Shown here: positions 32,751-40,942 of the stretch, one piece after another
Layout of the letters: the number at the start of each line of letters is the position of its first letter
How positions within the stretch are numbered: the stretch's first letter is position 1
Source of the DNA: Ruthenibacterium lactatiformans
Lineage (GTDB): Bacteria; Bacillota; Clostridia; Oscillospirales; Ruminococcaceae
Direction: 5' to 3'
DNA length: 64,000 nt
NCBI RefSeq assembly: GCF_000949455.1
Contig: NZ_JXXK01000002.1
Location: 203,333-267,332 of the forward strand
The notes under the pieces: generated by a model
What the model saw: only the letters and a program-made list of their open reading frames with translations
What the model was told of the DNA's origin: nothing
Database searches by the model: none
Position numbers and translations under genes: made by a program

Positions 32751-34351
32751 CTGACATTCGTAAAATTTTCAGTGTTTTCTCCCCCTTTATTTCTGTGTTT
32801 TCTTTCAATTAATTCACGCATATATTCACTGCCGTCATACAGTGTTATTTTAATTTTGTCATCATATACAGTAACATCATAAACGAAGTTGCGGATAAAC
32901 GAATCTGGCAATTTTTCTGGAGATTCAAATTTTGACGCTAAAACTTTTCGCAAATTTACTATTCTTTCATCTTGTTTTCGCGTTATTTCCTCGACGCCAA
33001 AAGCTCCTACCTGTTTACGTTCTAAGTCTGCAATCTGTGAATCGATCTCTTCTTTCTTTGTTTTATACTCATATTTATTCAGAACGCCATCGACATACAA
33101 ATCAAGAATTTTTTCCGTTTTTTGCCTAAGGGACCGAACCCGTTGCTCAATATTTTCACTGAAAAGAGTTGGAGCATTTCTTTGTGTGACAAGTTTGATG
33201 TTTGCAATCACAGCTTCAATCGCATCTTTTTCATTGTTTAAAGCTTCAAAAATACATGTCTTAATAATTGGAATGATATCTTCCTCAAACACTGTTCTTG
33301 CATTACAGCCACGTTTTGTACTCTTTCCGTACATCTTGTATTTACGACAAATCCAAATTTCATGTTTAATCTTTGACTTCTGTGTAGTATACGATGTATG
33401 CCACATTATCTCTCCGCATACTCCGCATCTCATCTTACCACTAAGGCAATATGGACCGGAAAAATGTCCAATGTATACCTCTTTTGCCGCGCCTTTATCT
33501 GATTCTATTTTCTTCTTTCGCCTTTCGTTTAGAATATGGTTGGCTTGTTCCCATATTTCTTCCGATACGATCGCTGGTACACCGCCAGGGATCTCCACCC
33601 ATTCGTCTTCATCTGTAAATGTAGTTTTCTTGGTATAAAAATCCTTATGAGTTTTTCCGCCAACCAATACGCCTTTATATTTCTCATTGCGAATCATACG
33701 TTTCAAAACAGAGATTGAAAAGATTGTTCCTGTACTTGATTTGATTCCCATGTCATCTAATTGAGTCACAATTTTGCGAAATCCATTACCAGAGACATAG
33801 GATGAAAACACAAATCGCACTATTTCGGCTTCTTTTTCATTGATAAACAATTTTCCGTCTTTTTGATCATATCCCCATAATCGGTTATTGCCATAAACAG
33901 TGCCGCCCTTTTGACTTCGTTTGGCTGCTGATAATATCTTCCTACTTAAATCCTTAGAATATTCTTCTGCCATCATTGCCTTGATTCCGGTTATGAGCGC
34001 ATCATCAGGTGTATAAAATGCATGGTCCAAATAAAGATATAACTTCTTTTTAGTTCTATTTAGACGGTCAACAAACAAATACCAATCCAATACATTACGC
34101 ATCAAGCGGCTTTGATCCTTAATGACGATGATATCGAATTTGTTTTCGAGCATATCTTCAAATAGCCTATTGTATCCCTCTCGTCCATTGCGTGTAGTAC
34201 CAGACTTTCCCTCGTCATAATAGTGATCGACTAAAACCCAATCTTCATGCGAATTAATGAATGCTTCAAGTTCTTCTCTCTGTTTTTTTAATGCATTTAT
34301 TTGTTTCTCTTCCTCGGTTGAAACTCTCGCATAATAAACTGCTTTTTTCGT
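32744..34351 (-). CDS. Large serine recombinase of element 2, apparent ACG start
   Basis: 535 aa if translated from ACG at 34351. GGAGG lies 7 nt upstream, and the reading M-KKAVYYARVSTEEEKQ begins as the family does, with the catalytic Ser in ARVST. The first in-frame ATG (34153) would remove that Ser. Resolvase domain (IVIKDQSRLMRN), recombinase domain, zinc ribbon (KMRCGVCGEIMWH ... RGCNA) and coiled coil are intact. The only other near start is ATT at 34354. Its stop codon lies next to the comM junction. Confidence 0.85.
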   Translation of the reverse strand, partial: TKKAVYYARVSTEEEKQINALKKQREELEAFINSHEDWVLVDHYYDEGKSGTTRNGREGYNRLFEDMLENKFDIIVIKDQSRLMRNVLDWYLFVDRLNRTKKKLYLYLDHAFYTPDDALITGIKAMMAEEYSKDLSRKILSAAKRSQKGGTVYGNNRLWGYDQKDGKLFINEKEAEIVRFVFSSYVSGNGFRKIVTQLDDMGIKSSTGTIFSISVLKRMIRNEKYKGVLVGGKTHKDFYTKKTTFTDEDEWVEIPGGVPAIVSEEIWEQANHILNERRKKKIESDKGAAKEVYIGHFSGPYCLSGKMRCGVCGEIMWHTSYTTQKSKIKHEIWICRKYKMYGKSTKRGCNARTVFEEDIIPIIKTCIFEALNNEKDAIEAVIANIKLVTQRNAPTLFSENIEQRVRSLRQKTEKILDLYVDGVLNKYEYKTKKEEIDSQIADLERKQVGAFGVEEITRKQDERIVNLRKVLASKFESPEKLPDSFIRNFVYDVTVYDDKIKITLYDGSEYMRELIERKHRNKGGENTENFTNVSA

Positions 34352-34396
34352 AATACCACCTCCAAAAATTATGTATCTATATATAGAATTATTATT

Positions 34397-34552
34397 TTAT
34401 TGTTTGTGTATTACGGGACAATTTTTTGGCTTTAACTCTTCACGACAAAATCTATACTCAGATTCTGATATCAATTTTTCATTTAGTAAAAAGTCAAGCA
34501 ATGATAGCTCGGTTTTATACAAATTATCTTCTGATGTTTTGATCTCTCCTAT
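34397..34552 (-). CDS. Small ORF upstream of the recombinase, 51 aa, no normal start
   Basis: Codes for ...TSEDNLYKTELSLLDFLLN and ...EKLISESEYRFCREELKPKN, which looks like the short helical proteins often found before serine recombinases in Clostridia. No ATG, GTG or TTG is in frame near the 5' end; ATA at 34552 after AAAGGAAAGG is the best-placed codon. Ends 46 nt before the recombinase start. Existence plausible, start uncertain. Confidence 0.45.
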   Translation of the reverse strand: MGEIKTSEDNLYKTELSLLDFLLNEKLISESEYRFCREELKPKNCPVIHKQ

Positions 34553-34571
34553 AACCTTTCCTTTTTTATTC

Positions 34572-34602
34572 GCCCCGTGTTATTTACACGGGGCATTTTT
34601 TT
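34572..34602 (+). terminator. Intrinsic terminator (plus strand)
   Basis: GCCCCGTGT/ACACGGGGC stem, 5-nt loop, then ATTTTTTT. It points rightward, so it would stop transcripts entering element 2 from the comM side. No plus-strand gene upstream within the element was found. Confidence 0.75.
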
Positions 34603-34643
34603 ATAAGTTGCTTTCTTTTAAACTTGAATCTATAATAAACTGC

Positions 34644-34706
34644 GAACAGTCCTTATATAAAAAACCATATTGTTGAATCCATCAAATAGCCACATAAGAA
34701 CTGTTC
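34644..34706. repeat. Inverted repeat near the left end of element 2
   Basis: 13-bp arms 34644-34656 (GAACAGTCCTTAT) and 34694-34706 (ATAAGAACTGTTC), 12 of 13 matching, 37 bp apart. Lies between dut and the recombinase operon with no gene. Could bind a regulator or an excision factor. Confidence 0.5.
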
Positions 34707-34750
34707 ACAGATCAAAATATTAACACAAACTCACTCGGCTAGTAGAACGC

Positions 34751-35185
34751 TCATTTTCCAGTGCTTCCGAACCCATCGGCACCACGCTCTGTTTTCCCCA
34801 ATTCGTCAACTTCAACAAATTCTCCATCAAGTGTTTTGATAAAGGCAAGCTGTGCGATCCTATCACCTTTTATAATGTAACGTGTTTCCCCACTGTCGTT
34901 GTATACAGGCACCAAATATTCACCAGTATAATCATTGTCACATATCCCCACACAGTTAGCTGGACGAAGCCCTTGCTTCGCAGCTAGGCCGCTTCGAGCG
35001 AAAATAAAACCAGCATGGTAAGGCGGCGGCTTGATCGCAATGCCAGTTCCAACTTTTACCGTTTCTCCGGGTTTGATCATTGCGTCTGTAACAGCATAAA
35101 GGTCATAAGCATTTGCCCCGTCTGACCCCTTCGTCGGGATTTTTGCATCCGGGCGCAACTTCTTACAGTAAAATGCGTATTTCAT
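34751..35185 (-). CDS. dut: dUTPase
   Basis: 144 aa, trimeric dUTPase type: hydrolyses dUTP to dUMP. Motifs in order: ANAYDLYA (1), ARSGLAAKQG (2), GICDNDYTGEY (3), GDRIAQLAF (4) and ERGADGFGSTG (5), all five intact. AGAGGAAC precedes the ATG. With ThyX it keeps uracil out of phage DNA and supplies dTMP. Confidence 0.97.
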   Translation of the reverse strand: MKYAFYCKKLRPDAKIPTKGSDGANAYDLYAVTDAMIKPGETVKVGTGIAIKPPPYHAGFIFARSGLAAKQGLRPANCVGICDNDYTGEYLVPVYNDSGETRYIIKGDRIAQLAFIKTLDGEFVEVDELGKTERGADGFGSTGK

Positions 35186-35353
35186 TTTGTTCCTCTTTTC
35201 GTTTGTTGTTTTTATTTCTTTATTGATGGCATTCTGTTATCAAGGAGCCTTTGTGCCTAATCGCCAGTGATTGATTTCATTCACAAACCCGCTTTGAAAA
35301 AACAGAAGCGGCGTCTGCGACGAAACAGCGAAATAGAACAAAGGAGGAAATGT

Positions 35354-35548
35354 GTGAATATCATATTCGCAACCTGCAACTTTGGAATATTTGGTTTAAT
35401 CGTTTTGTTTGTCGTGCTTTTAGCACGGCATCTGGCGGTTAGCCAGGTACTCAAAGCTGATCGTGATGAAATCAGTTTTGAAGATAAGTTGTTTGGGTTT
35501 ACCTTTACAGCCAAAGGTAGACCCAGGCGGCATAAGCCAAAGCGTTGA
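35354..35548 (+). CDS. Small membrane protein, 64 aa, plus strand
   Basis: GTG at 35354 lies 6 nt after AGGAGG; a longer frame from 35267 lacks a ribosome site. One membrane helix (NFGIFGLIVLFVVLLA) near the N-terminus and a basic C-terminus (KGRPRRHKPKR). It is an isolated gene opposite to the main operon with its own terminator, like a lysogeny-expressed moron. Function unknown. Confidence 0.55.
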   Translation: MNIIFATCNFGIFGLIVLFVVLLARHLAVSQVLKADRDEISFEDKLFGFTFTAKGRPRRHKPKR

Positions 35549-35562
35549 GGTCATCGACGGCA

Positions 35563-35597
35563 CGGCAGTCTATTTTCTACTGCCGGAATTTTTTTTG
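35563..35597 (+). terminator. Intrinsic terminator after the small membrane gene
   Basis: CGGCAGT/ACTGCCG stem with a 9-nt loop followed by a long T-run. Starts 15 nt after the stop codon of the plus-strand gene. Confidence 0.85.
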
Positions 35598-35652
35598 CCA
35601 AAGTGAGACTGCAGAGTATAACACCCACACATTCCTCTCAAGGAATAGGTTA

Positions 35653-36132
35653 TTAATTCGGGTGAGTTTTTTTCACGAACCTATCGTTCATGAGGTCACA
35701 TATCTCACCATTTGCAACTCTAAAAAATTTTTGGTTCGTCGTACTTGAATCAAGGCCACCAAGTGTTTTTATATATGGCCCTATTTTAAGATAATCTAGC
35801 AAATGCAAGATCGTTTTAAAGATGCTGACATCTTCTGCACCAGAATAGACACATGTCTTCAGGCCCTGTGCCTTGACTTTTTCCAAAAGAAATTTCAAAT
35901 CATCCATTGCCTGGTCCCCTCCCATGAAGCACACACAGGTGATGAGGCTGCTATGCTTGTCAAGGAGTTTATCGATATCGTCATCTACAAAATCTCCAAA
36001 ATCATTTGCAAGATATGAAGAATGGCATTCGCTGCAATGATACGGACAATTTGTTATGTTAATTGCCAAACTAATTTCGCCTGGCACCTCTTGAAACACA
36101 ATGTCGTATCCAGCATATTTAAGCTTTTGCAT
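35653..36132 (-). CDS. nrdG: Anaerobic RNR activating enzyme (radical SAM)
   Basis: 159 aa. Makes the glycyl radical on NrdD using S-adenosylmethionine. The [4Fe-4S] motif is NCPYHCSECHSSY (C-x3-C-x2-C) near residue 30, with CFMGGDQAMDD later, as in NrdG. Start MQKLKYAGYD at 36132 overlaps nrdD by 14 nt. The ribosome site is weak, so coupled translation is likely. Confidence 0.93.
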   Translation of the reverse strand: MQKLKYAGYDIVFQEVPGEISLAINITNCPYHCSECHSSYLANDFGDFVDDDIDKLLDKHSSLITCVCFMGGDQAMDDLKFLLEKVKAQGLKTCVYSGAEDVSIFKTILHLLDYLKIGPYIKTLGGLDSSTTNQKFFRVANGEICDLMNDRFVKKTHPN

Positions 36133-37963
36133 AATATCGCTTTTTTGCTTCTTTCTGACGCGCTTCAGAGAAATTTGAAACACGTTTCAAATATCCAATT
36201 ACGCGCGTCGCGTAATCTATATTTTTGCTTCCACATTTTTCACAGTGGTCAAGATGATGTTTGCTGATGTGGCCACAGTCATTGCAAATTGTATTTGGCA
36301 CGTTTACTGTCCAATAAGAACAACCGGTTTTAATTGCCACCTTCATCAGGTGTTTGTACTGCTCCTTAGAAAGGTGTTCATCTAAATTAAGATGAAGCGC
36401 CGCGCCTCCATCCAAGTTTCCTGTCATCGTTTTACCATGCAGAATGAACTTGTCAATCGGAGTTGTGTCAACATCATCCACTAAATAGAAATAACTATTG
36501 TAACATTCTCTGGGAGAGAAATACCCATCCTCTTTGTCCCATTTAGAGTTTTTCACCCCAAGGTTTTCAGCCGGCACATATTCCGTGTTGAACATAACAT
36601 CGGATGTACGCGCGGCTTTATTCTTCTGATAAATCACCGACAACAATTCGTTTACAAAATTACAGTACTCATTGTCGTCGGGGCTGATACTGTAACCAAG
36701 GTATTCAGCGCCCTCTACAAGTCCATTAATTCCGATTGTCAAGAACTGCTTTTCCAGAGATATATAGCCAGCGTCATATACCGGCAGTAATTTCGCATTA
36801 AACGAGTCCTGCAACAACGCATCGTATGCCAGCAAATACTTGTGGACATCATCAACCTGTCCAGAAAGAGCCACCTTGATATCCTTGTCGTTTCTTACTG
36901 CATTTTGAATAAGACGGTTCATATTGATTGTAATGACACATTTAGAACCAGTTGATACACCGCCAGCGCCAAGAGTAAATGAAAATGTATTGTCCTGCAG
37001 TTCATTTCTTAGCCGACAGCATGATGCCAGCGAATCAACGCTACTGCTATGATAATTGAAGAAGCTGTGGCCTTCCGAAAGCATCTCGGCTGCAAAGTCA
37101 GCCCATTCTGTGTCGACATAGTTTTCTCCGTTGTCTAATAGATTTAGCGTCTCAACGGGGAATGTGAGTATCTGTTTGCACCTTTCTTTATTGAACCATT
37201 TCATGAATCGTTTTTGCAACCATGAAACAGAGTCCCACTTCATTGTACTTCCATCCGGAAATACAAAATTTTCAAAGAGGCCATTAAAATATGGCTTATC
37301 AAAATATGCAATATTCCAAAATATACTCTGAAAACTCCTCGCTGCCGCAGGCTGATTCAACGAATAAACGATCTGTTCAAACTTGTCGCAAATCACCTTG
37401 TCAATTGTCCTTCTGCGCGAAGAAAGATCCACTACCGTGTCTGCGTGCAGATAATAATCGTCGCCATATTCTTTGCGCACAAAATAATCCATATAGGACA
37501 AGAACTCTGGCGTAGAAACCGCGCCTGCAAATTGCGATGCAATCGCAAAACACAAATTGATGAATGATCCAGCAAATGAATCAAGATTGTGCGGCGCGCC
37601 ACTTCCGCCTCCCAGATTACGCAGCCCGTCGAACAGGAATGGATACATTGTAATGCTTACGCAATACGGAAGTAACGGATTTGTTTCATCATGCTTATAA
37701 ATCTCGTGATTTTCCAGTTGATCAATGTACCGTTCCGCATATTTTTCACCAAACATTTCTGCCAGCTTCTGATACATCCGCAATCGATTAATGCCAATAC
37801 CGTCTTTTTTATACAACTCACCAGTAAGTGTCGTAACATTTTTATTTTCAACATTTGCATTAGCATCCACTTTACTACCTGAAGCAGCATTCAAAGAACA
37901 ACTGTATTCTTTGATATAGTCAAGATATGGTTGATATCTTCTTAATTCCTTTTTGTAGTTCAT
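36119..37963 (-). CDS. nrdD: Anaerobic ribonucleoside-triphosphate reductase
   Basis: 614 aa. Reduces NTPs to dNTPs in anaerobic hosts. Has GGVSTGSKCVITIN-type active-site region, a C-terminal zinc site (CNDCG ... HCEKCGSKN) and the glycyl-radical loop RVIGYLKRVSNF near the end. No ATP-cone is present at the N-terminus, so it lacks the usual allosteric activity domain. ATG at 37963 overlaps the redoxin stop by 4 nt. Confidence 0.96.
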   Translation of the reverse strand: MNYKKELRRYQPYLDYIKEYSCSLNAASGSKVDANANVENKNVTTLTGELYKKDGIGINRLRMYQKLAEMFGEKYAERYIDQLENHEIYKHDETNPLLPYCVSITMYPFLFDGLRNLGGGSGAPHNLDSFAGSFINLCFAIASQFAGAVSTPEFLSYMDYFVRKEYGDDYYLHADTVVDLSSRRRTIDKVICDKFEQIVYSLNQPAAARSFQSIFWNIAYFDKPYFNGLFENFVFPDGSTMKWDSVSWLQKRFMKWFNKERCKQILTFPVETLNLLDNGENYVDTEWADFAAEMLSEGHSFFNYHSSSVDSLASCCRLRNELQDNTFSFTLGAGGVSTGSKCVITINMNRLIQNAVRNDKDIKVALSGQVDDVHKYLLAYDALLQDSFNAKLLPVYDAGYISLEKQFLTIGINGLVEGAEYLGYSISPDDNEYCNFVNELLSVIYQKNKAARTSDVMFNTEYVPAENLGVKNSKWDKEDGYFSPRECYNSYFYLVDDVDTTPIDKFILHGKTMTGNLDGGAALHLNLDEHLSKEQYKHLMKVAIKTGCSYWTVNVPNTICNDCGHISKHHLDHCEKCGSKNIDYATRVIGYLKRVSNFSEARQKEAKKRYYAKA

Positions 37964-38166
37964 GCCTCTATTCCCTTTACCCATTGAAATGCGCTCTTAA
38001 AGTCCATTATATTGCCATCAACTTCAAGACACGGTACAGACATAATCCCCTTGCTGTTCATTACATCTATGTCATTACACTCTTCGTATTCAATTTTCGC
38101 TCGAGTCATCATATTTTCAAGTATCCGACATTGGGGACAACGCGTTGAGTAAAACACGATCTTCAT
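37960..38166 (-). CDS. Glutaredoxin/NrdH-like redoxin
   Basis: 68 aa, thioredoxin fold. Active site CPQC in STRCPQCRILENMM, cis-Pro in IMSVPCLEVDG. Probably provides electrons or keeps cysteines reduced for NrdD. Overlaps the DUF3310 gene upstream and nrdD downstream by 4 nt each. Confidence 0.85.
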   Translation of the reverse strand: MKIVFYSTRCPQCRILENMMTRAKIEYEECNDIDVMNSKGIMSVPCLEVDGNIMDFKSAFQWVKGIEA

Positions 38167-38384
38167 TTTTCACCACCACCTTTCAGTCTATTGATCTCAT
38201 AATCTATATAAAACCTAGCCTTTTCAAGATCCTCTACGGTTTTAGACGGATCTTTGCGGCCGGCGCGGGCTATGTATTTTATCGCATTACCAAGCTGAAA
38301 GTTCAGCCTCCAATCATTTATTACATCTATGACTTCGTACTTTCCAATATTGTAATGAGACGGGTGCTCTACTGTATTACTCAG
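38163..38384 (-). CDS. DUF3310 (SaV-like) protein with apparent CTG start
   Basis: 73 aa. Reads M-SNTVEHPSHYNIGKYEV, then LGNAIKYIARAGRK and DLEKARFYIDYEI, the full signature of DUF3310, a small nucleotide-metabolism-associated family common in phages. An in-frame TGA lies five codons upstream of CTG 38384, and no ATG, GTG or TTG occurs before the conserved region. GGGAG lies 9 nt upstream. CTG is thus the only sensible start. Confidence 0.8.
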   Translation of the reverse strand: MSNTVEHPSHYNIGKYEVIDVINDWRLNFQLGNAIKYIARAGRKDPSKTVEDLEKARFYIDYEINRLKGGGEK

Positions 38385-39030
38385 CCCTGTACACTCCCTT
38401 CAGTGTAAGATGTCTGCCGCAGCTCTTATGTTCTGGACAGAACGGATAATCCACATGCGTTTCGCACTTTGGACGAAGCATTTCATCCGCCTGCGGCATG
38501 ACATCCACAATAAGCTTGCGCATTTCTTTTGCTACCTCTCTGATTTCCCACTGCGCACGATTGCAAAGACGTTCGCGCATGAAGTTAATCAAGCTTCTCA
38601 GATTCATTGTCACATAGATCGTAGTGACACAGGCATTGGGTAAAATATAACGCGCATCCTCCGCAGGCCTGCCCATGCTGTTTTTTAAATGCACATATTC
38701 ATCCAGTGCATTTTCAATTGAGTCATGATACGATGACAGTTCGATTGAAGGAGGAGTTACATATTCAAATCCATCCTCGTCGCAATACCGTTGACTGCGC
38801 TGAGAATAGCTCGCCATACGATGGCGCACAAGCTGATGACTACACGCACGCGATATACCGCTAATTTTAAAAGTAAAACTCGCATGTTCAAGCACGCTGT
38901 GGTGCCCGCTTCGGTAACACTGCATTACAAGCTTGCATTCTCTAGTCGGTGTACTGTCATAACAAACACTGGCCGCCTGTTCAATAACCCATGCTGGGTC
39001 TGGTGTGTGTGCAACAAGCTCGACTTCCAA
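38377..39030 (-). CDS. thyX: Flavin-dependent thymidylate synthase
   Basis: 217 aa. Converts dUMP to dTMP with FAD and methylenetetrahydrofolate. The ThyX motif RHRMASYSQRSQRY is intact near residue 70, and HHSVLEHASFTF and LPNACVTTIYVTMN match conserved regions. TTG start with AGAGGAAA upstream. A short C-terminal extension carries CPEHKSCG. Confidence 0.97.
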   Translation of the reverse strand: MEVELVAHTPDPAWVIEQAASVCYDSTPTRECKLVMQCYRSGHHSVLEHASFTFKISGISRACSHQLVRHRMASYSQRSQRYCDEDGFEYVTPPSIELSSYHDSIENALDEYVHLKNSMGRPAEDARYILPNACVTTIYVTMNLRSLINFMRERLCNRAQWEIREVAKEMRKLIVDVMPQADEMLRPKCETHVDYPFCPEHKSCGRHLTLKGVYRAE

Positions 39031-39051
39031 TTACCGTTTCCTCTTTTCTGT

Positions 39052-39249
39052 TTATTCTTTTTCGGACGTATTATTTCCAACTTCGATTTTGCTTTCAGGC
39101 AGTTCACTCCCAGGATAATAGTCTTTCAAACTTTTCGGATCCACTTTGTATGTATGAACTTCGCCACATTCAGAATCATATCTTTGAACCATCCGATTGA
39201 CTTCTGCTCTGGCTCGTTCTTTTCTATACAGTTCTCTACTTAAATTCAA
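39052..39249 (-). CDS. Hypothetical protein, 65 aa
   Basis: TTG at 39249 is the only canonical start after the in-frame stop; the GGGGAGGGG ribosome site is somewhat distant. Basic helical N-terminus (LSRELYRKERARAEVNRM) and an acidic end. No function. Confidence 0.45.
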   Translation of the reverse strand: MNLSRELYRKERARAEVNRMVQRYDSECGEVHTYKVDPKSLKDYYPGSELPESKIEVGNNTSEKE

Positions 39250-39272
39250 ACGGCCTTATTTCCCCTCCCCAA

Positions 39273-39470
39273 TTATTTGTAATCAAAAACTGGTGTTCTA
39301 CCAGAATCCAGCTTGTCAAGCGAGGCATCACTGTTTACTCGATAAAAAATATACATTCCAGTGACTTTATTGTAGGTAATAACATGCGTGGGATTATTTT
39401 CAAAACCATTCATATAAGTGGTTTGAACAATCTCTTGATTTTTGGGTGTTTTAATTTTCATTGTCTTCAT
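39273..39470 (-). CDS. Hypothetical protein, 66 aa
   Basis: MKTMKIKTPKNQEIVQTTY start at 39470, GAAGG upstream; overlaps the preceding gene by 20 nt. Beta-rich small domain (HVITYNKVTGMYIFYRV). No motif. Confidence 0.45.
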   Translation of the reverse strand: MKTMKIKTPKNQEIVQTTYMNGFENNPTHVITYNKVTGMYIFYRVNSDASLDKLDSGRTPVFDYK

Positions 39471-39684
39471 TGCCAAATCCTTCCTCATCGGAGTCATACT
39501 CATAGTATCCATCACAACCAAGTGTGAGCAAAATATCATCAACTATGTATTTGAAAACGCCCTTAAAATCAACATGTTTACCAGTAGTAGTATAAATTCG
39601 CTCTTTCTCATAATCCAAAATCTGATATGCCATCACGCCAGCAATGAGTGCTAATAGTATTGCCAGCATACTATTGAAATTCAT
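39451..39684 (-). CDS. Small membrane-anchored protein, 77 aa
   Basis: ATG at 39684 shares its A with the upstream TGA. N-terminal helix (MLAILLALIAGVMAYQ) anchors it in the membrane; the rest is soluble with an acidic tail (YDSDEEGFGNEDNEN). Confidence 0.5.
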   Translation of the reverse strand: MNFNSMLAILLALIAGVMAYQILDYEKERIYTTTGKHVDFKGVFKYIVDDILLTLGCDGYYEYDSDEEGFGNEDNEN

Positions 39685-40127
39685 CAGTAACACCGGATTT
39701 TCGCAACACAATCATCAAGCGCTTTAAGCCATTCCTCAGAGCTGATTTCTTCAAGATTGTCAATCACACGGCCTTCACCATGAGCAACATCAAAGCAAAA
39801 CAATCCAAAGTCCTCTGTCCAAATCAGCTCGTCTCCGCAAAGCGTAGAATCTGGAGCATCCGCAAAAAATTTGAACGGTGTTTCAAAAGCAATCACATTT
39901 ACTCTATATTCATTATTCATCACAACTCCAATAACCTTCATATAAGTAATGTGGTCAATTGCTCTCGTATCCTTGTAACATTTTCCAATGTATTTTCTGT
40001 TGTTGCTTATTTTGGCGATTTTCTTTTTTTCGAAATACGAATCAATCTTCAGCGTAAGTTCGTTTCGCGTTTTAACCAATTGATCGATTTCTTCATCTGT
40101 CAAATCATCATTTAAATTTATATTCAT
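39684..40127 (-). CDS. Hypothetical protein, 147 aa
   Basis: GGGAGAAATAT precedes the ATG. N-terminal charged helix (LTDEEIDQLVKTRNELTLKI), then a beta-rich domain and a C-terminal helix (SSEEWLKALDDCV). No recognised family. Confidence 0.5.
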   Translation of the reverse strand: MNINLNDDLTDEEIDQLVKTRNELTLKIDSYFEKKKIAKISNNRKYIGKCYKDTRAIDHITYMKVIGVVMNNEYRVNVIAFETPFKFFADAPDSTLCGDELIWTEDFGLFCFDVAHGEGRVIDNLEEISSEEWLKALDDCVAKIRCY

Positions 40128-40139
40128 ATATTTCTCCCA

Positions 40140-40622
40140 TCATAGTTCATATATTACAAAATCGTGAATACTGCTATCCTCCAGATACCAGTCCATCTTT
40201 CTATCGATTTCCTTAATTTCATTTTCCATTTGACTGCACGCACTTTTACTGTCAGTCTTTCGAACTAGCTCAAGAATCAAATCTCGGCGTTCTTTCAATG
40301 CGTCATACACCTGTGCAATCGGAATTTCTTTTAACACATTGATTTCAATTGGTTTGCCACAAAACGGGCAGAATTTGATCTCTTGATATTCCTCCCAATC
40401 AAACGTATCGCCCCACGAATAATCCACATGCCTGTTAATGAGCACCAAAGTGGGCGTTTCATCTTCAGGCTCAGCAAATTTGATGTCAACATTTTTTGCT
40501 CTAACAACTTCCCGGCAACAGGGACGAAATTCCTTAATCTTGATAGTGCGCTCCATCGGCATATCTCTTGGAATACACTCTTCATCTGTGTCTATGCTGT
40601 AGATCAATACATCAATTTTCAA
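40140..40622 (-). CDS. Protein with a zinc knuckle, 160 aa
   Basis: TTG at 40622 lies 11 nt after GGAG; the frame is open further upstream but without a ribosome site. Beta-rich with KFCPFCGKPIEI near residue 100, a zinc-knuckle half, preceded by PCCREV. Ends in a helical part. Function unknown. Confidence 0.5.
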   Translation of the reverse strand: MKIDVLIYSIDTDEECIPRDMPMERTIKIKEFRPCCREVVRAKNVDIKFAEPEDETPTLVLINRHVDYSWGDTFDWEEYQEIKFCPFCGKPIEINVLKEIPIAQVYDALKERRDLILELVRKTDSKSACSQMENEIKEIDRKMDWYLEDSSIHDFVIYEL

Positions 40623-40664
40623 ACTGTAATTAGCTCCTATCTTCTTTATATACAAACTTTCATA

Positions 40665-40934
40665 CTATTTATCATTTTTCTGAAGAATCGGGCGACTCGA
40701 CTTAAAGAATCCCCCGATCAATGTCATAGCAGCAAAAAACATTGGAAACATTTCAACGGTAAAGCGGTTGGTTGCAAAAGCTATGTTCATACAATTTACT
40801 ACCCATGAACCAATAGTCACCTTTAAAATCCAACCGGCGAAGTATCCTGATACAAATAAAATGAGCGGTTCAAAAATGCAAAATAACACCAACGCAAAAC
40901 TCGTCATATAAATTTTAAATTTGATTTTTTCCAT
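40665..40934 (-). CDS. Membrane protein, 89 aa
   Basis: MEKIKFKIYMTSFALVL start; three hydrophobic segments (about 9-33, 38-55, 58-75), basic N-terminus and KNDK end. Size and topology would suit a holin, but it sits in the replication operon, so another membrane role is as likely. Confidence 0.5.
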   Translation of the reverse strand: MEKIKFKIYMTSFALVLFCIFEPLILFVSGYFAGWILKVTIGSWVVNCMNIAFATNRFTVEMFPMFFAAMTLIGGFFKSSRPILQKNDK

Positions 40935-40942
40935 AACAAACC

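Noticed and set aside
32601..32760. CRISPR array or repeat region between the two integrases
   Set aside because: No repeated units; the sequence is a comM coding fragment.
34371..34676. Plus-strand 101-codon ORF through the terminator
   Set aside because: It reads through a strong terminator hairpin and lies opposite the small ORF upstream of the recombinase.
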